Origin: Saccharopolyspora_C sp047200635
GTDB lineage: Bacteria; Actinomycetota; Actinomycetes; Mycobacteriales; Pseudonocardiaceae
Direction: 5' to 3'
NCBI RefSeq assembly: GCF_047200635.1
Contig: NZ_JBJZOI010000002.1
Span: forward strand, 186,001 to 250,000
Length of the DNA stretch: 64,000 bases
Shown here: positions 16,542 to 24,797 of the stretch, piece by piece
How positions within the stretch are numbered: the first letter of the stretch is position 1
Layout of the letters: every line of letters begins with the position of its first letter
Made by a program: the position numbers and the translations under genes
The notes under the pieces: model-generated
Database searches by the model: none
The model's input: the letters and a program-made list of their open reading frames with translations, nothing else
Told to the model about the DNA's origin: nothing

Positions 16542-17197
16542 TCACCGTCGTGACGGGCACCGGAACCGGGATCGGCAAGACGGTGGCGACGGCCGCGCTC
16601 GCGGTGCGCGCCGGTCCGGGGGTGCTGGCGGTGAAGCCGGTGCAGACGGGCGCGGCCACCGATCGGCCGGACGGCGCGGTGGTGCGGGATCTGGCCGGGT
16701 GCGAGGTCGCCGAGTTCGCTCGGCTCGACGACCCGCTGGCCCCCGACGCGGCCGCGCGGTTGCGCGGGGTTGCGCTGCCGCCGGTCCGGGAGCACGCCGA
16801 CCGGATCCGGGACCTGGCCCGGACCCGGGCCGAGGTGCTCGTGGAGGGCGCGGGCGGGGTGCTGGTCCGCCTCGACACCGCTGGCGGGACGGTGCTGGAC
16901 CTCGCCGCCGACCTGGCGCGCGACCACGAGCTGCGGGTGGTGGTCGTGACCGCTCTCGGGTTGGGCACCCTCAACCACACCGAGCTCACCGCCGCCGCGC
17001 TGCGCGCCCGCGGCCTGGAGCCCGCGGGGCTCGTCCTCGGCTCGGTGCCGGGGGAGCTGGACCTCGCGTCGCGCTGCAACCTCGACGACCTGCCCCGCGC
17101 CACCGGCGTGCCGATCGCGGGCGCGATCCCGGCGGGGGCGGGGGCCCTGGAACCGGAGGTGTTCCGGACGCGCGCTCCGTCCTGGCTGGCGCTTTGA
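16538..17197 (+). CDS. bioD: Dethiobiotin synthetase
   Basis: A 219-residue ATP-dependent carboxylase that closes the ureido ring of dethiobiotin. It starts with VITVVTGTGTGIGKTVA, which contains the P-loop Gly-rich GTGIGKT. It continues with VKPVQTG (substrate Lys) and VEGAGGVLVRLD (Walker B equivalent), and has the late GSVPG region. The GTG start overlaps the bioF stop as GTGA. It is the last gene of the bio operon. A promoter for the next gene begins within its final codons. Confidence 0.95.
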   Translation: MITVVTGTGTGIGKTVATAALAVRAGPGVLAVKPVQTGAATDRPDGAVVRDLAGCEVAEFARLDDPLAPDAAARLRGVALPPVREHADRIRDLARTRAEVLVEGAGGVLVRLDTAGGTVLDLAADLARDHELRVVVVTALGLGTLNHTELTAAALRARGLEPAGLVLGSVPGELDLASRCNLDDLPRATGVPIAGAIPAGAGALEPEVFRTRAPSWLAL

Positions 17198-17240
17198 CAA
17201 AGCGGAACACTGCTCCGTATATTAAGTGGAACAGCGATCC
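17194..17240 (+). promoter_or_regulatory. Near-consensus promoter with two GGAACA-type operator repeats
   Basis: TTGACA (17194-17199) and TATATT (17218-17223) are 18 bases apart, the best sigma-70-type match in the window. GGAACACTGCTCC (17204-17216) fills the spacer and GGAACAGCGATCC (17228-17240) lies just past the -10. Both are partial palindromes of the kind bound by TetR-family repressors. The promoter drives the hydrolase at 17326. Confidence 0.7.
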
Positions 17241-17325
17241 GGTTGGTCCGGCGATCGGGCGCTGCTCCGACTCCCCGCCCGCCGAACCGGACCGGCGGGC
17301 GGCACCTCCGAAGGGAATCAACCCC

Positions 17326-18255
17326 ATGAGCGCATCCGCGCCCGTCCTCTCGGTCGGCCCGGTGGTGCTGGCCGCGCCCGATCGCGCCGTCGACCTCGAA
17401 ATCCGCGTCTCGGCGCCCGTGGCCGGCGACTCGCTCCCGATCCTGCTGCTCTCGCACGGTCAGGGGCCCTCGAACCACCTGTCCTCGATGCACGGCTACG
17501 CGCCGCTGGTGCAGCGGTGGGCGGCGCACGGCTTCGTCGTGATCCAGCCGACCCACCTGAGCTCGCGAACGCTGGACGTGCCGGAGCCCCCGGGTGAGGC
17601 GCTGCACTGGCGCTCCCGGGTCCGGGACATGAGCCGGATCCTCGACCGGCTCGACGAGGTCGAGGCCGCCGTGCCGCAGCTGGCCGGACGACTCGACCGC
17701 GCGAAGGTCGCCGTGGCCGGGCACTCGATGGGCGGGCACACCGCGAGCATGTTGCTCGGTGCCCGCATCGCGCACCCCGGAGACGGCGCGGTGGTCCGGA
17801 TGGCCGACTCCCGGATCAAGGCCGGGGTGCTGCTGGCCGCGCCGGGCGCGGGGGGCCGGGACGCCCTCACGGACTTCGTCGCCGAGCACTACCCGTTCTT
17901 CCTCGGCGCGGACTTCACCGAGATGCGCACGCCCGCGCTGGTCGTCGCCGGGGACGCCGACTCCTCGGCCCACCTGACGGTCCGGGGCCCGAGCTGGCAC
18001 GCCGAGCCGCACGTCCTGTCCCCGGCCCGCACCTCGCTGCTCACCCTGTTCGGCGCGGAGCACGGACTCGGCGGGATCTCCGGCTACGACGTCGCCGAGA
18101 CCACCGACGAGAACCCGCGGCGGGTGGCAGCGGTGGCCGACCTCACCGCTTCCTACCTGCGCAGCGAGCTGATCCCCGGCGATCAGTCCTGGACGCGGGC
18201 CCGTGCGCGGCTCGCCGCCGACCCCGAACCGCTGGGACAGATCGACTCCGACTGA
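17326..18255 (+). CDS. Alpha/beta hydrolase (chlorophyllase/dienelactone-hydrolase-like)
   Basis: A 309-residue cytoplasmic hydrolase. LLLSHGQGPSN holds the oxyanion-hole region, GHSMGG is the nucleophile elbow, the acid is in VVAGDADSSAH, and the His is in FGAEHGLGG. AAGGGA precedes the ATG by about nine bases. It is a single-gene unit with a strong, apparently repressed promoter upstream and a hairpin at 18264 downstream. An inducible esterase or hydrolase that responds to a xenobiotic would fit. The regulator is not beside it. Confidence 0.8.
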   Translation: MSASAPVLSVGPVVLAAPDRAVDLEIRVSAPVAGDSLPILLLSHGQGPSNHLSSMHGYAPLVQRWAAHGFVVIQPTHLSSRTLDVPEPPGEALHWRSRVRDMSRILDRLDEVEAAVPQLAGRLDRAKVAVAGHSMGGHTASMLLGARIAHPGDGAVVRMADSRIKAGVLLAAPGAGGRDALTDFVAEHYPFFLGADFTEMRTPALVVAGDADSSAHLTVRGPSWHAEPHVLSPARTSLLTLFGAEHGLGGISGYDVAETTDENPRRVAAVADLTASYLRSELIPGDQSWTRARARLAADPEPLGQIDSD

Positions 18256-18263
18256 TCCACCCG

Positions 18264-18291
18264 CGCCCCGGGGTCGTGCGACCCCGGGGCG
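18264..18291 (+). terminator. Hairpin terminator after the hydrolase
   Basis: A GCCCCGGGGTCG arm and its perfect complement lie two bases apart (a tight hairpin, 12-13 base pairs), nine bases after the stop codon. Confidence 0.7.
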
Positions 18292-18301
18292 GCAGCGGGC
18301 C

Positions 18302-18335
18302 TTGACTTCACCTGAAAGATAGGTAAGCCTCACCT
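18302..18335 (+). promoter_or_regulatory. Promoter region with iron box for the siderophore-binding lipoprotein
   Basis: AGGTAAGCCTCACCT (18321-18335) is an imperfect palindrome matching the DmdR/IdeR iron box. TTGACT at 18302-18307 may be the -35. The box ends two bases before the GTG start, so the transcript may have almost no leader. Confidence 0.7.
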
Positions 18336-18337
18336 TC

Positions 18338-19348
18338 GTGCGATCTTTCCTGGTGGGTGGGCGGAGCGGACTGCTGCTGCTCGCGTCCGCCGCATTGCTG
18401 CTCTGCGCTTCCTGCGCCGCCGCGCCCCCGCCGGAGGTGCCCGCCGCGTCCTCCGGGACGGGAGCTTTCCCCGTCACCATCCCGCACGAGTACGGCAGCA
18501 CCACCCTCACCGAACGGCCGAAGCGGATCGTGACGGTGGGGCTCACCGATCAGGACGCGGTGCTCGCGCTCGGCGTGGTGCCGGTGGCGACCCGGGAGTG
18601 GCTGACCCCGGGCTACCCGGGCGGCATCGGCCCGTGGGCCGCCGACCGCCTGGGCGGAGCGCCCCCGCCGGTGGTGCTGGAAGGCGGGGAGGACATCCCG
18701 TTCGAGCGCATCGCGGCGCAGCAGCCGGACCTGATCCTCGCGCTGTACTCCGGTCTGAGCGAGGGGGAGTACCGGTTGCTGTCGGGCCTGGCACCGACCA
18801 TCGCCCAACCCGCGCGGCATCCCGACCACGGCATCCCCTGGCAGGAGCTGACCCGCACCACCGGCGCCGCGCTCGGCGAACCGGCCGAGGCGGACCGCCT
18901 GGTGGCCGAGGTGGAGAACCGCATCGCGGAGGTCCGCCGCGACCATCCCGAGTTCACCCGGGCCACCGGTGTCCTCGCCACCACCTACGACGGTTACTTC
19001 GTCTACGGCAGGCAGGATCCGCGCTCCCGCGTGCTGGCCGAGCTGGGCTTCACCCTCCCCGCCGAGCTGGACGGCGTGGTCGGCGACCAGTTCGGCGCGA
19101 ACCTGAGCCGGGAGCGCGCGGACCTGCTCAACACCGACGCCCTGGTCTGGTTCGTCCCCGACGGCGGAGCCGCCCTGCGCGCCGACCCGGTCTACACCCG
19201 GCTGCCGGTCTCCCGCGAGGGCCGCGCCCTGGTGATCGACGAGTCCGGGGACTACGGCAACGCCTTCTCCTTCGTCTCGGTGCTGAGCATCCCGTACCTC
19301 CTCGACCGCCTAGTCCCCGACCTGGCTCGAGCCCTCGACGCCCGCTGA
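18338..19348 (+). CDS. Iron-siderophore ABC transporter substrate-binding lipoprotein
   Basis: A 336-residue periplasmic-binding-type protein (FepB/FecB class). The N-terminus is a signal peptide (RSGLLLLASAALLLCASC) with a probable lipidated Cys around residue 28. The residue three before it is Cys rather than the usual Leu, so the lipobox is imperfect. The mature part begins FPVTIPHEYG and contains ERPKRIVTVG and DLILALYSG, usual for siderophore binders. The GTG start lacks a clear ribosome binding site and sits two bases after an iron box. No permease or ATPase genes are adjacent, so it is an orphan receptor. Confidence 0.87.
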   Translation: MRSFLVGGRSGLLLLASAALLLCASCAAAPPPEVPAASSGTGAFPVTIPHEYGSTTLTERPKRIVTVGLTDQDAVLALGVVPVATREWLTPGYPGGIGPWAADRLGGAPPPVVLEGGEDIPFERIAAQQPDLILALYSGLSEGEYRLLSGLAPTIAQPARHPDHGIPWQELTRTTGAALGEPAEADRLVAEVENRIAEVRRDHPEFTRATGVLATTYDGYFVYGRQDPRSRVLAELGFTLPAELDGVVGDQFGANLSRERADLLNTDALVWFVPDGGAALRADPVYTRLPVSREGRALVIDESGDYGNAFSFVSVLSIPYLLDRLVPDLARALDAR

Positions 19349-19532
19349 ACCCCGGACCGGTGGCAGCCGCGCTCTGCCGTTGCGGAGCGCGTTCGTCTCC
19401 TCCTGCCCGCTCACGACTTCGGAGCAGCGCACTCGTGCCGAACGGCACCGGCGGTGATCGCTGTAAGGCCCCATCGAGTGATCTCTGCTGGAGATCTCCC
19501 GGTCGGGCCGAGCGGACGCTAGACACGAGACC

Positions 19533-20219
19533 GTGGGCGACGGATTTCCGCGCGGTTTCCGCGCTCTGCTGACCGAGCCGTGCTGGGCGGCGCTCGTGCA
19601 GGACGGCCATCGCAGGCACCACGGGGCCGGTGACGTCCTCCTGCGGCAGGGAGAGGCCGGTGGCCGGGTGCTGCTGTGCCTGTCGGGCCGGGTGAAGGTC
19701 GTCTACGCCGAACCGGACGGACGTGAGGTCGTGGTGGCGGTACGCGGCCCGGGGCACTTGCTTGGCGAGTTCTCCGTCCGCGACGGCCATCCGCGTTCCG
19801 CTACGGTGCGAACGATCGAACCCGGGCTCACCTCGACGCTCTCCGACCAGCGCTTCAACGAGCTGGTGGGACGCCTCGGCATCACCGAACAGCTGCACTC
19901 TTACATCCTCGGCAAAGTGCGGGAGAGTGCCTCGCACCTGTGGCAGCACGCGCACCGCACGACGGGGAGCCGATTGGCCGGATTCCTGGAAGCTCTGGTG
20001 GACGTGGCTGGTCCCGATCATCCGCAGCCGACCACCATCGCCATGTCCCAGGACGAGCTCGCCTCCGCGCTTGGCGCGGCCCGCTCGTCAGTCACGCAGG
20101 TGGTGCGCGAGTGGAGGGAGGCAGGCCTGATCCGCACCGCTCGCGGCAGGGTGTTGATCCTCGATCGCGCTGCGATCCGGGCTATCGCTGTGTCCGATAC
20201 CGGACAGTCCGAGTGGTGA
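19533..20219 (+). CDS. Crp/Fnr-family cyclic-nucleotide-type regulator
   Basis: A 228-residue Crp/Fnr protein. Residues about 20-130 are the cyclic nucleotide-binding fold. LLGEFSVRDGHPRSATV retains the GE pair and the R-S/T pair of the phosphate-binding cassette, so it could really bind a cyclic nucleotide. Residues about 155-215 are the winged helix (MSQDELASALGAARSSVTQVVREWREAGLI). The GTG start has only a weak Shine-Dalgarno. It opens a same-strand series: this gene, a cyclase-like gene 48 bases later, then two tightly coupled genes. A regulator next to a cyclase-like protein suggests a closed signalling loop. Confidence 0.87.
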   Translation: MGDGFPRGFRALLTEPCWAALVQDGHRRHHGAGDVLLRQGEAGGRVLLCLSGRVKVVYAEPDGREVVVAVRGPGHLLGEFSVRDGHPRSATVRTIEPGLTSTLSDQRFNELVGRLGITEQLHSYILGKVRESASHLWQHAHRTTGSRLAGFLEALVDVAGPDHPQPTTIAMSQDELASALGAARSSVTQVVREWREAGLIRTARGRVLILDRAAIRAIAVSDTGQSEW

Positions 20220-20267
20220 ACACCGTGCACGCTCGCGTCGATCACGATCACGAGAGCGGAGGTACCG

Positions 20268-21230
20268 GTGGATCGAGCGGACTCAGGTGGTTTGGGCGCG
20301 TACACGGGAATCCTGTGCGTGGACGCGCGCGGCTACAGCGACCACGACACCGCGGGGCAGGAGCTGATCGCCCGCACGCTGTTGCCCGTGCTGCAGCGTG
20401 GAGCAGAACGCGCCCGGCTGTCGAAGTTGTTCGAGGACAACGGCTTCCAGGCCTTTCGAGGTGATGGATACTTGGTGGGGTTTCACCCGGACCTGGTTCC
20501 GGCGGTGGTGGACCGGTACTTCGACGCCTTGCAGGCGGTGCTCCGCCGGGAGGCAGCGCAGCGGCGAGCGGATGACGTGGAGCTTCGGGTACGTGCCGCC
20601 CTGCACCTCGCTCCGCTGCGGGAGTTCGATGAGCGGAGCACGGACTCGCCTGCGGGAGAGGAGGTGGTGCGGGCCGCGCGGATGGTGAACTCGACTCCGG
20701 CCCGAGCATTGTTGGAGCACTCCGATCCGGCGGTCACTTCGGTGGCTGTCGTCCTCTCGCCCGAGGTCATGCGACATGTCGTCGAAGCGGGTAGGACGTC
20801 GAGGCGTTCGAGCGAGTTCGTGCGGGTCGAGTTGGCGGTGCCGGAGAAGGGGTACGAGGACACCGGATACCTGCGGGTTCCAGCGCCCTCGGGCGAGCTC
20901 CTGCGCAGCGGATTGCTGGCGCTGCACGACGAAGCGGAGGAGCAGGAGCGGCAGGTGGCGGAACCGACTTCGGAAGCGGTGACCGGGAACGCCGTTACTC
21001 AGAGTGCGGCGGACAACATCGTGCAGACGGGCAGCATGCGCGACTTCCACGACCGCTCGGCACGAGCGGAGGGCGGAACCGCCGTGAGCGGGGATGTGAC
21101 GGCAGCTCGCGATGTCGACCTCTCCACCGGCAAGAACGACATGTCCGGGCGGTTCCACATCGGTCGAGATGCTCATTTCGGTTCGGCGCGCGGCCGCACC
21201 GCCCAGGGTGACCAGGAGGCGGGTCGATGA
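20268..21230 (+). CDS. Class III nucleotidyl-cyclase-like protein with a Gly/Asn-rich tail
   Basis: A 320-residue protein. Residues about 12-200 align by eye with a class III cyclase catalytic domain. The first metal Asp is D19 in ILCVDARGYS, the second is D66 in FRGDGYLVGF, and the transition-state Arg fits R138 in GEEVVRAARM. The Asn normally in the VNxAAR motif is Val here (residue 134), so activity may be altered or lost. The last 75 residues are a different, strand-rich low-complexity tail (NIVQTGSM, VSGDVTAARDV, FHIGRDAHFG). GGAGG lies five bases before the GTG start. It overlaps the next gene by ATGA and follows the Crp/Fnr gene. Confidence 0.65.
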   Translation: MDRADSGGLGAYTGILCVDARGYSDHDTAGQELIARTLLPVLQRGAERARLSKLFEDNGFQAFRGDGYLVGFHPDLVPAVVDRYFDALQAVLRREAAQRRADDVELRVRAALHLAPLREFDERSTDSPAGEEVVRAARMVNSTPARALLEHSDPAVTSVAVVLSPEVMRHVVEAGRTSRRSSEFVRVELAVPEKGYEDTGYLRVPAPSGELLRSGLLALHDEAEEQERQVAEPTSEAVTGNAVTQSAADNIVQTGSMRDFHDRSARAEGGTAVSGDVTAARDVDLSTGKNDMSGRFHIGRDAHFGSARGRTAQGDQEAGR

Positions 21231-23380
21231 GCAGTGATGTCCTGGTCGAGGTAGACGACTTCGGCATCCTCGAGCCGCCGCCACTCGCCGTCGATCCGGA
21301 GGTTGAACCGCGCGATCCCGGCATCCAACCGCGTTACCCCGGTGGGCCGACGGTGGGTGGGAATATCACCGCGGGGGCTGGCGTGGATCAGTCGCGGGGC
21401 AAGATCATGTTCACGAATTCGATCGTCGCTACCGGTGAGGAGCTCGCGGAGAACCTAGCGCGAGCGTTCCGCGAGAACCGAGGCGTTCGCGGGGTGCAGG
21501 ATCCCGAGGCGCTCGCCGTTCTTGCCAGCAGGTACGTCGCCCCGGCCGGCCTGCTCGAAGCGGACGGCAGCGGGGACCCGAGCGCGTTCGACGTCCTCTC
21601 CGAACGCCGCCTGCTGGTGCTGAGCGCACCTGGCCACGATTGCGGGCAGCTCTCCGCAGCGCTGCGCCTCGGACACCGGCTGCGCGACGACGAACCCGAG
21701 CTGGTGGTCCGCGAGGAGCTGTGGGAGGACCCGGCGAGCTTGCAGGCCGATCGCCTGCTGGACGAGCACGAACCGGCGGTGGTCGTACTCGATCTGCGTG
21801 GGGTCGCAGCTGACGACCTGCGCTCTGTCGCACGGGAACTGGCCGGATTGAACGCGCGTCTGGATGATTATGAGAGCTATCTGGTCGTGATCGTTCCGTC
21901 GATGTGGTGCCGTGAGTTCGAGGCACGGGTGCCAGGACGCACCCGTGTGCTGCGCCAACCCCCCGTGGATGAGGTCTTTCAGCGGTACTTTCGGCGAGAA
22001 GAGGCGATTAACCGGGAGTTCCTGTCGAGGCTGGAGGCGATGTGGCCGCCGCAGATCGCAGCGATCGCCACTGCGGCCCGGGAGGCTCTGGAACGGGGTG
22101 AGGAGCTGCCCGCCGCGCTCGACCTGGCGTTGCAGCAGGAACCGGAGGAGCGGCTCGACAGGCTGCGGGCGGCGGTGCGAACCAAGCAGGACGAGCGGGA
22201 TGCCGAGTGGGTCGCCATGCTGCTCGCCGTCGCGGCCTTGGAAGGAGCTCCGGCCCGCCACATCGTGCGCGCTGCCGACGAGCTGTCGAAGGCGAGCGGC
22301 GGAAGCGTTGCTCCGCAGGAGGAATCGGCGTTGCTTCGTCCGAGTCCGTTGTCGCGACTGCGGATTCTCGCACCCGAGCGCGACGATCCCTGGATCGACC
22401 TCACGACCGGGCTGTTCGCGCACCGGGGCTACGGATCGATGGTGTTGCAGTACTTCGTCCGCGAGCACGACGACCTGCGCGACGCTTTGAAGGCATGGCT
22501 CGGGCGTCTGCCGAACGAGCTGAAAGACCTGGAGCGGGAGGAACTGGAGCGGCTCGCCGATCGCACGGCGGACCTGGCGGTCAGCGGAGATCTGCAACTC
22601 GCGCTCCAGGTAGCTCGGAAGTGGGCTCAGACCGGCACGGGGACGGCATCTGGCGGTCATCGGACTTCGATGGCTCGGGAGGACCAGTACCGGAGGTCCG
22701 TGGCAGTGCGGCTGTTGACCACCATCGCCACGAATCCCTCGGGCGGCAGCGAGATCCGGAAGCGCCTCTGGGAGTGGTCGCGCGGCAACGACGCCGATCT
22801 GCTCCTGCTCACCGCGGAGGTGTGCGCGGGATTGGGGCTCCTGTTCCCCCGCAACGCGCTCACCCGCTTGAAGCACCTGGCGAACTCGGCGGAGCCGAGC
22901 GTGCGGGCGGCGGTCATCCGGGGGTTGCGGCAGATCGGCCAGGCGCACGGACTTCCACATCTGCTGCGGGCGCTGGAGGGCTGGTTCGACGAGGCAGGTC
23001 CACAGCGGATCGGGGTGATCGTCGAAGCTGTCTCGGTCGTGATCGAGGATCCGCGCCAGGGATCCGACACCGACGAGGCGATCGCATCCTTCTGGCGCCG
23101 CGCCTTGGCCGTCGTAGGCCCGAACGAGCTGCGCCCGCTCGTAGAGCAGTGGTTGCGCACGGCGTCCCTGCAGGAGTCGGACGAGCGTGACGCCAAGGTG
23201 GAATCGCTCGTGGAGGCCGCAAAGCACGACGCGCGGCTGATCGCCAGCCTCGAATGGGCCAGCAGGTTCGGTCCGCTGCAGCCGGATCTGAGTCAGTTCG
23301 GGAGTGACCCGGTGGCTTCTGTGATCGCACAGCTCTGGACGAGGTTGGACGAGGTTAACCCGATCGCGGTGGAGGAGTGA
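21227..23380 (+). CDS. Large protein with degenerate P-loop NTPase-like domain and HEAT-like repeats
   Basis: A 717-residue protein without a recognised family. An N-terminal segment (residues 38-70: TVGGNITAGAG, then IMFTNSIVATGEE) resembles the tail of the preceding cyclase-like protein. Residues about 120-240 look like a STAND-type NTPase core. LLVLSAPGHDCGQL stands where Walker A should be but lacks GK(S/T), PAVVVLDLRGV resembles Walker B, and YLVVIVPSMW a following strand. The last 250 residues are helical repeats, with one clear HEAT unit (SVRAAVIRGLRQIG). It probably acts as a scaffold or inactive sensor. It is coupled by overlaps to both neighbours. Confidence 0.65.
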   Translation: MSSDVLVEVDDFGILEPPPLAVDPEVEPRDPGIQPRYPGGPTVGGNITAGAGVDQSRGKIMFTNSIVATGEELAENLARAFRENRGVRGVQDPEALAVLASRYVAPAGLLEADGSGDPSAFDVLSERRLLVLSAPGHDCGQLSAALRLGHRLRDDEPELVVREELWEDPASLQADRLLDEHEPAVVVLDLRGVAADDLRSVARELAGLNARLDDYESYLVVIVPSMWCREFEARVPGRTRVLRQPPVDEVFQRYFRREEAINREFLSRLEAMWPPQIAAIATAAREALERGEELPAALDLALQQEPEERLDRLRAAVRTKQDERDAEWVAMLLAVAALEGAPARHIVRAADELSKASGGSVAPQEESALLRPSPLSRLRILAPERDDPWIDLTTGLFAHRGYGSMVLQYFVREHDDLRDALKAWLGRLPNELKDLEREELERLADRTADLAVSGDLQLALQVARKWAQTGTGTASGGHRTSMAREDQYRRSVAVRLLTTIATNPSGGSEIRKRLWEWSRGNDADLLLLTAEVCAGLGLLFPRNALTRLKHLANSAEPSVRAAVIRGLRQIGQAHGLPHLLRALEGWFDEAGPQRIGVIVEAVSVVIEDPRQGSDTDEAIASFWRRALAVVGPNELRPLVEQWLRTASLQESDERDAKVESLVEAAKHDARLIASLEWASRFGPLQPDLSQFGSDPVASVIAQLWTRLDEVNPIAVEE

Positions 23381-24150
23381 TGGCCTTGCGCGAGAGCGGT
23401 TGGCCCTCGCTGCGATCCCGCCGCATCGCTGAGACCCAACGCACTCGGCTGGTCCGCGAGACTTCGCCAGAGGTGGAGGGCGCGGTGCCCCGCCGCGAGA
23501 GCTTCTCCCTGCCCAGCGCGGACGGTTCCTTCCGCTTCGCGGCCGTGATCGCGTTCACGGTCCGGTCCGGTGAGGCGGAGCCTGACGATCCGGCCGTGCT
23601 GGACCTCGCCCGCACCGGTATCGCTCGGCGAGCCGAGGCGGTCTCCACGCGATTCCGGCTGACCGAGGAGAACCGGGTGAAAGGTGAGCTGACGACGGCC
23701 CTGTGGTCGTGGGAGGCGTTGGCGGGGTGCAGCGTGCGCGGACGGTGCGTCTCGATCGACACCGATGTCGAGCTCGTCGAACAGATCGCCGAGTTCGAGA
23801 AGTGGGAGCGCCGCCGCTCCGTGCTCGCCTGGCAGGCCCGCCAGAGAAAGGAGCAGGAGGAGCGGATGAGGTCCCTGGTCGTTGACCCAATCGGCGCGAC
23901 GGCCCGGTGGTTCCTGGACAACCAGGACAAACCGCGCGATGTGGTCGCGGTGGCAGGCGAGTTTCAGAAGCTGCGGTCGCTGCTCCTGCCGGAGGAGCAG
24001 GCGGACTCGCCCGGAGCTCTGGTGGACGACTTGCTCGACAACCTGAGTGAGGAGGCCCATCGTGACCACCTCATCAGGACGCTGCGGAAGTGGTTCACCC
24101 ACTTCGGCCGGGACGACTTGGGTGCTCGGTTGCCTGGATCGGGAGGCTGA
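23380..24150 (+). CDS. Uncharacterised protein of the Crp-cyclase cassette
   Basis: A 256-residue soluble protein. Residues about 40-110 are strand-rich (FRFAAVIAFTVRSG), and a charged helix follows (residues about 130-165, EFEKWERRRSVLAWQARQR) that could form a coiled coil. The layout weakly recalls SPFH/band-7 domains, but I see no diagnostic motif and no membrane segment. The C-terminal 60 residues are helical and acidic. The ATG shares one base with the stop of the HEAT-repeat gene, and GGAGG precedes it, so it is made with that protein and probably works with it. Confidence 0.6.
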   Translation: MALRESGWPSLRSRRIAETQRTRLVRETSPEVEGAVPRRESFSLPSADGSFRFAAVIAFTVRSGEAEPDDPAVLDLARTGIARRAEAVSTRFRLTEENRVKGELTTALWSWEALAGCSVRGRCVSIDTDVELVEQIAEFEKWERRRSVLAWQARQRKEQEERMRSLVVDPIGATARWFLDNQDKPRDVVAVAGEFQKLRSLLLPEEQADSPGALVDDLLDNLSEEAHRDHLIRTLRKWFTHFGRDDLGARLPGSGG

Positions 24151-24185
24151 GGACTGGGCCATCGGCCGTGGGGGAGAATCGGGGC

Positions 24186-24797
24186 ATGGTCGAGCCGAGC
24201 ATCTGGATGCGGAAGGTCAGCGCCGATCCGGCGCACTCCTCCTGGTACGTCGAGCGGTTCCGGACGATGGCGCGGGAGGGCGCGGATCTGGCCGGGGAGG
24301 CGCGGCTGGTGGACGCCCTGGTGCCGCGCGGGGCGCGGATCCTGGACGCGGGCTGCGGGCCGGGCCGGGTCGGCGGGGCGCTGGCGGAGTCGGGGCACGA
24401 GGTGGTCGGCGTGGACGTCGATCCGGAGCTGATCGAGGCCGCCGAGCAGGACCACCCGGGGCCGACCTGGCTGGTCGGGGACCTGGCGGAGCTGGACCTG
24501 CCCGCGCGCGGGGTCGAGGCGGGTTTCGACGCGATCGTGTGCGCCGGGAACGTGATGACCTTCCTCGCGCCGAGCACTCGCGGGGAGGTGCTGCGGCGGT
24601 TGCGCGCGCACCTCGGTGACGGGGGACGGGCCGTGATCGGGTTCGGCGCGGGGCGGGACTACGACTTCACCGCGTTCCTGGCGGACGCCGCGGCGGCCGG
24701 GTTCGAGCCCGATCTGCTGCTGTCCACCTGGGACCTGCGGCCCTTCACCGAGGAATCCGGGTTCCTCGTCGCGCTGCTGCGCCCGCGCCTGGGCTGA
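24186..24797 (+). CDS. Class I SAM-dependent methyltransferase
   Basis: A 203-residue Rossmann methyltransferase. Motif I is ILDAGCGPGRVGG, the acidic residue after strand 2 is in VVGVDVDPELI, motif II is WLVGDLAELDLP, and motif IV is FDAIVCAGNVMTF. The ATG has GGGAGA about ten bases upstream. It starts 35 bases after the Crp-cyclase cassette on the same strand and may be read through from it. Its higher GC content and closeness to a common family suggest an independent gene. The substrate is unknown. Confidence 0.85.
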   Translation: MVEPSIWMRKVSADPAHSSWYVERFRTMAREGADLAGEARLVDALVPRGARILDAGCGPGRVGGALAESGHEVVGVDVDPELIEAAEQDHPGPTWLVGDLAELDLPARGVEAGFDAIVCAGNVMTFLAPSTRGEVLRRLRAHLGDGGRAVIGFGAGRDYDFTAFLADAAAAGFEPDLLLSTWDLRPFTEESGFLVALLRPRLG

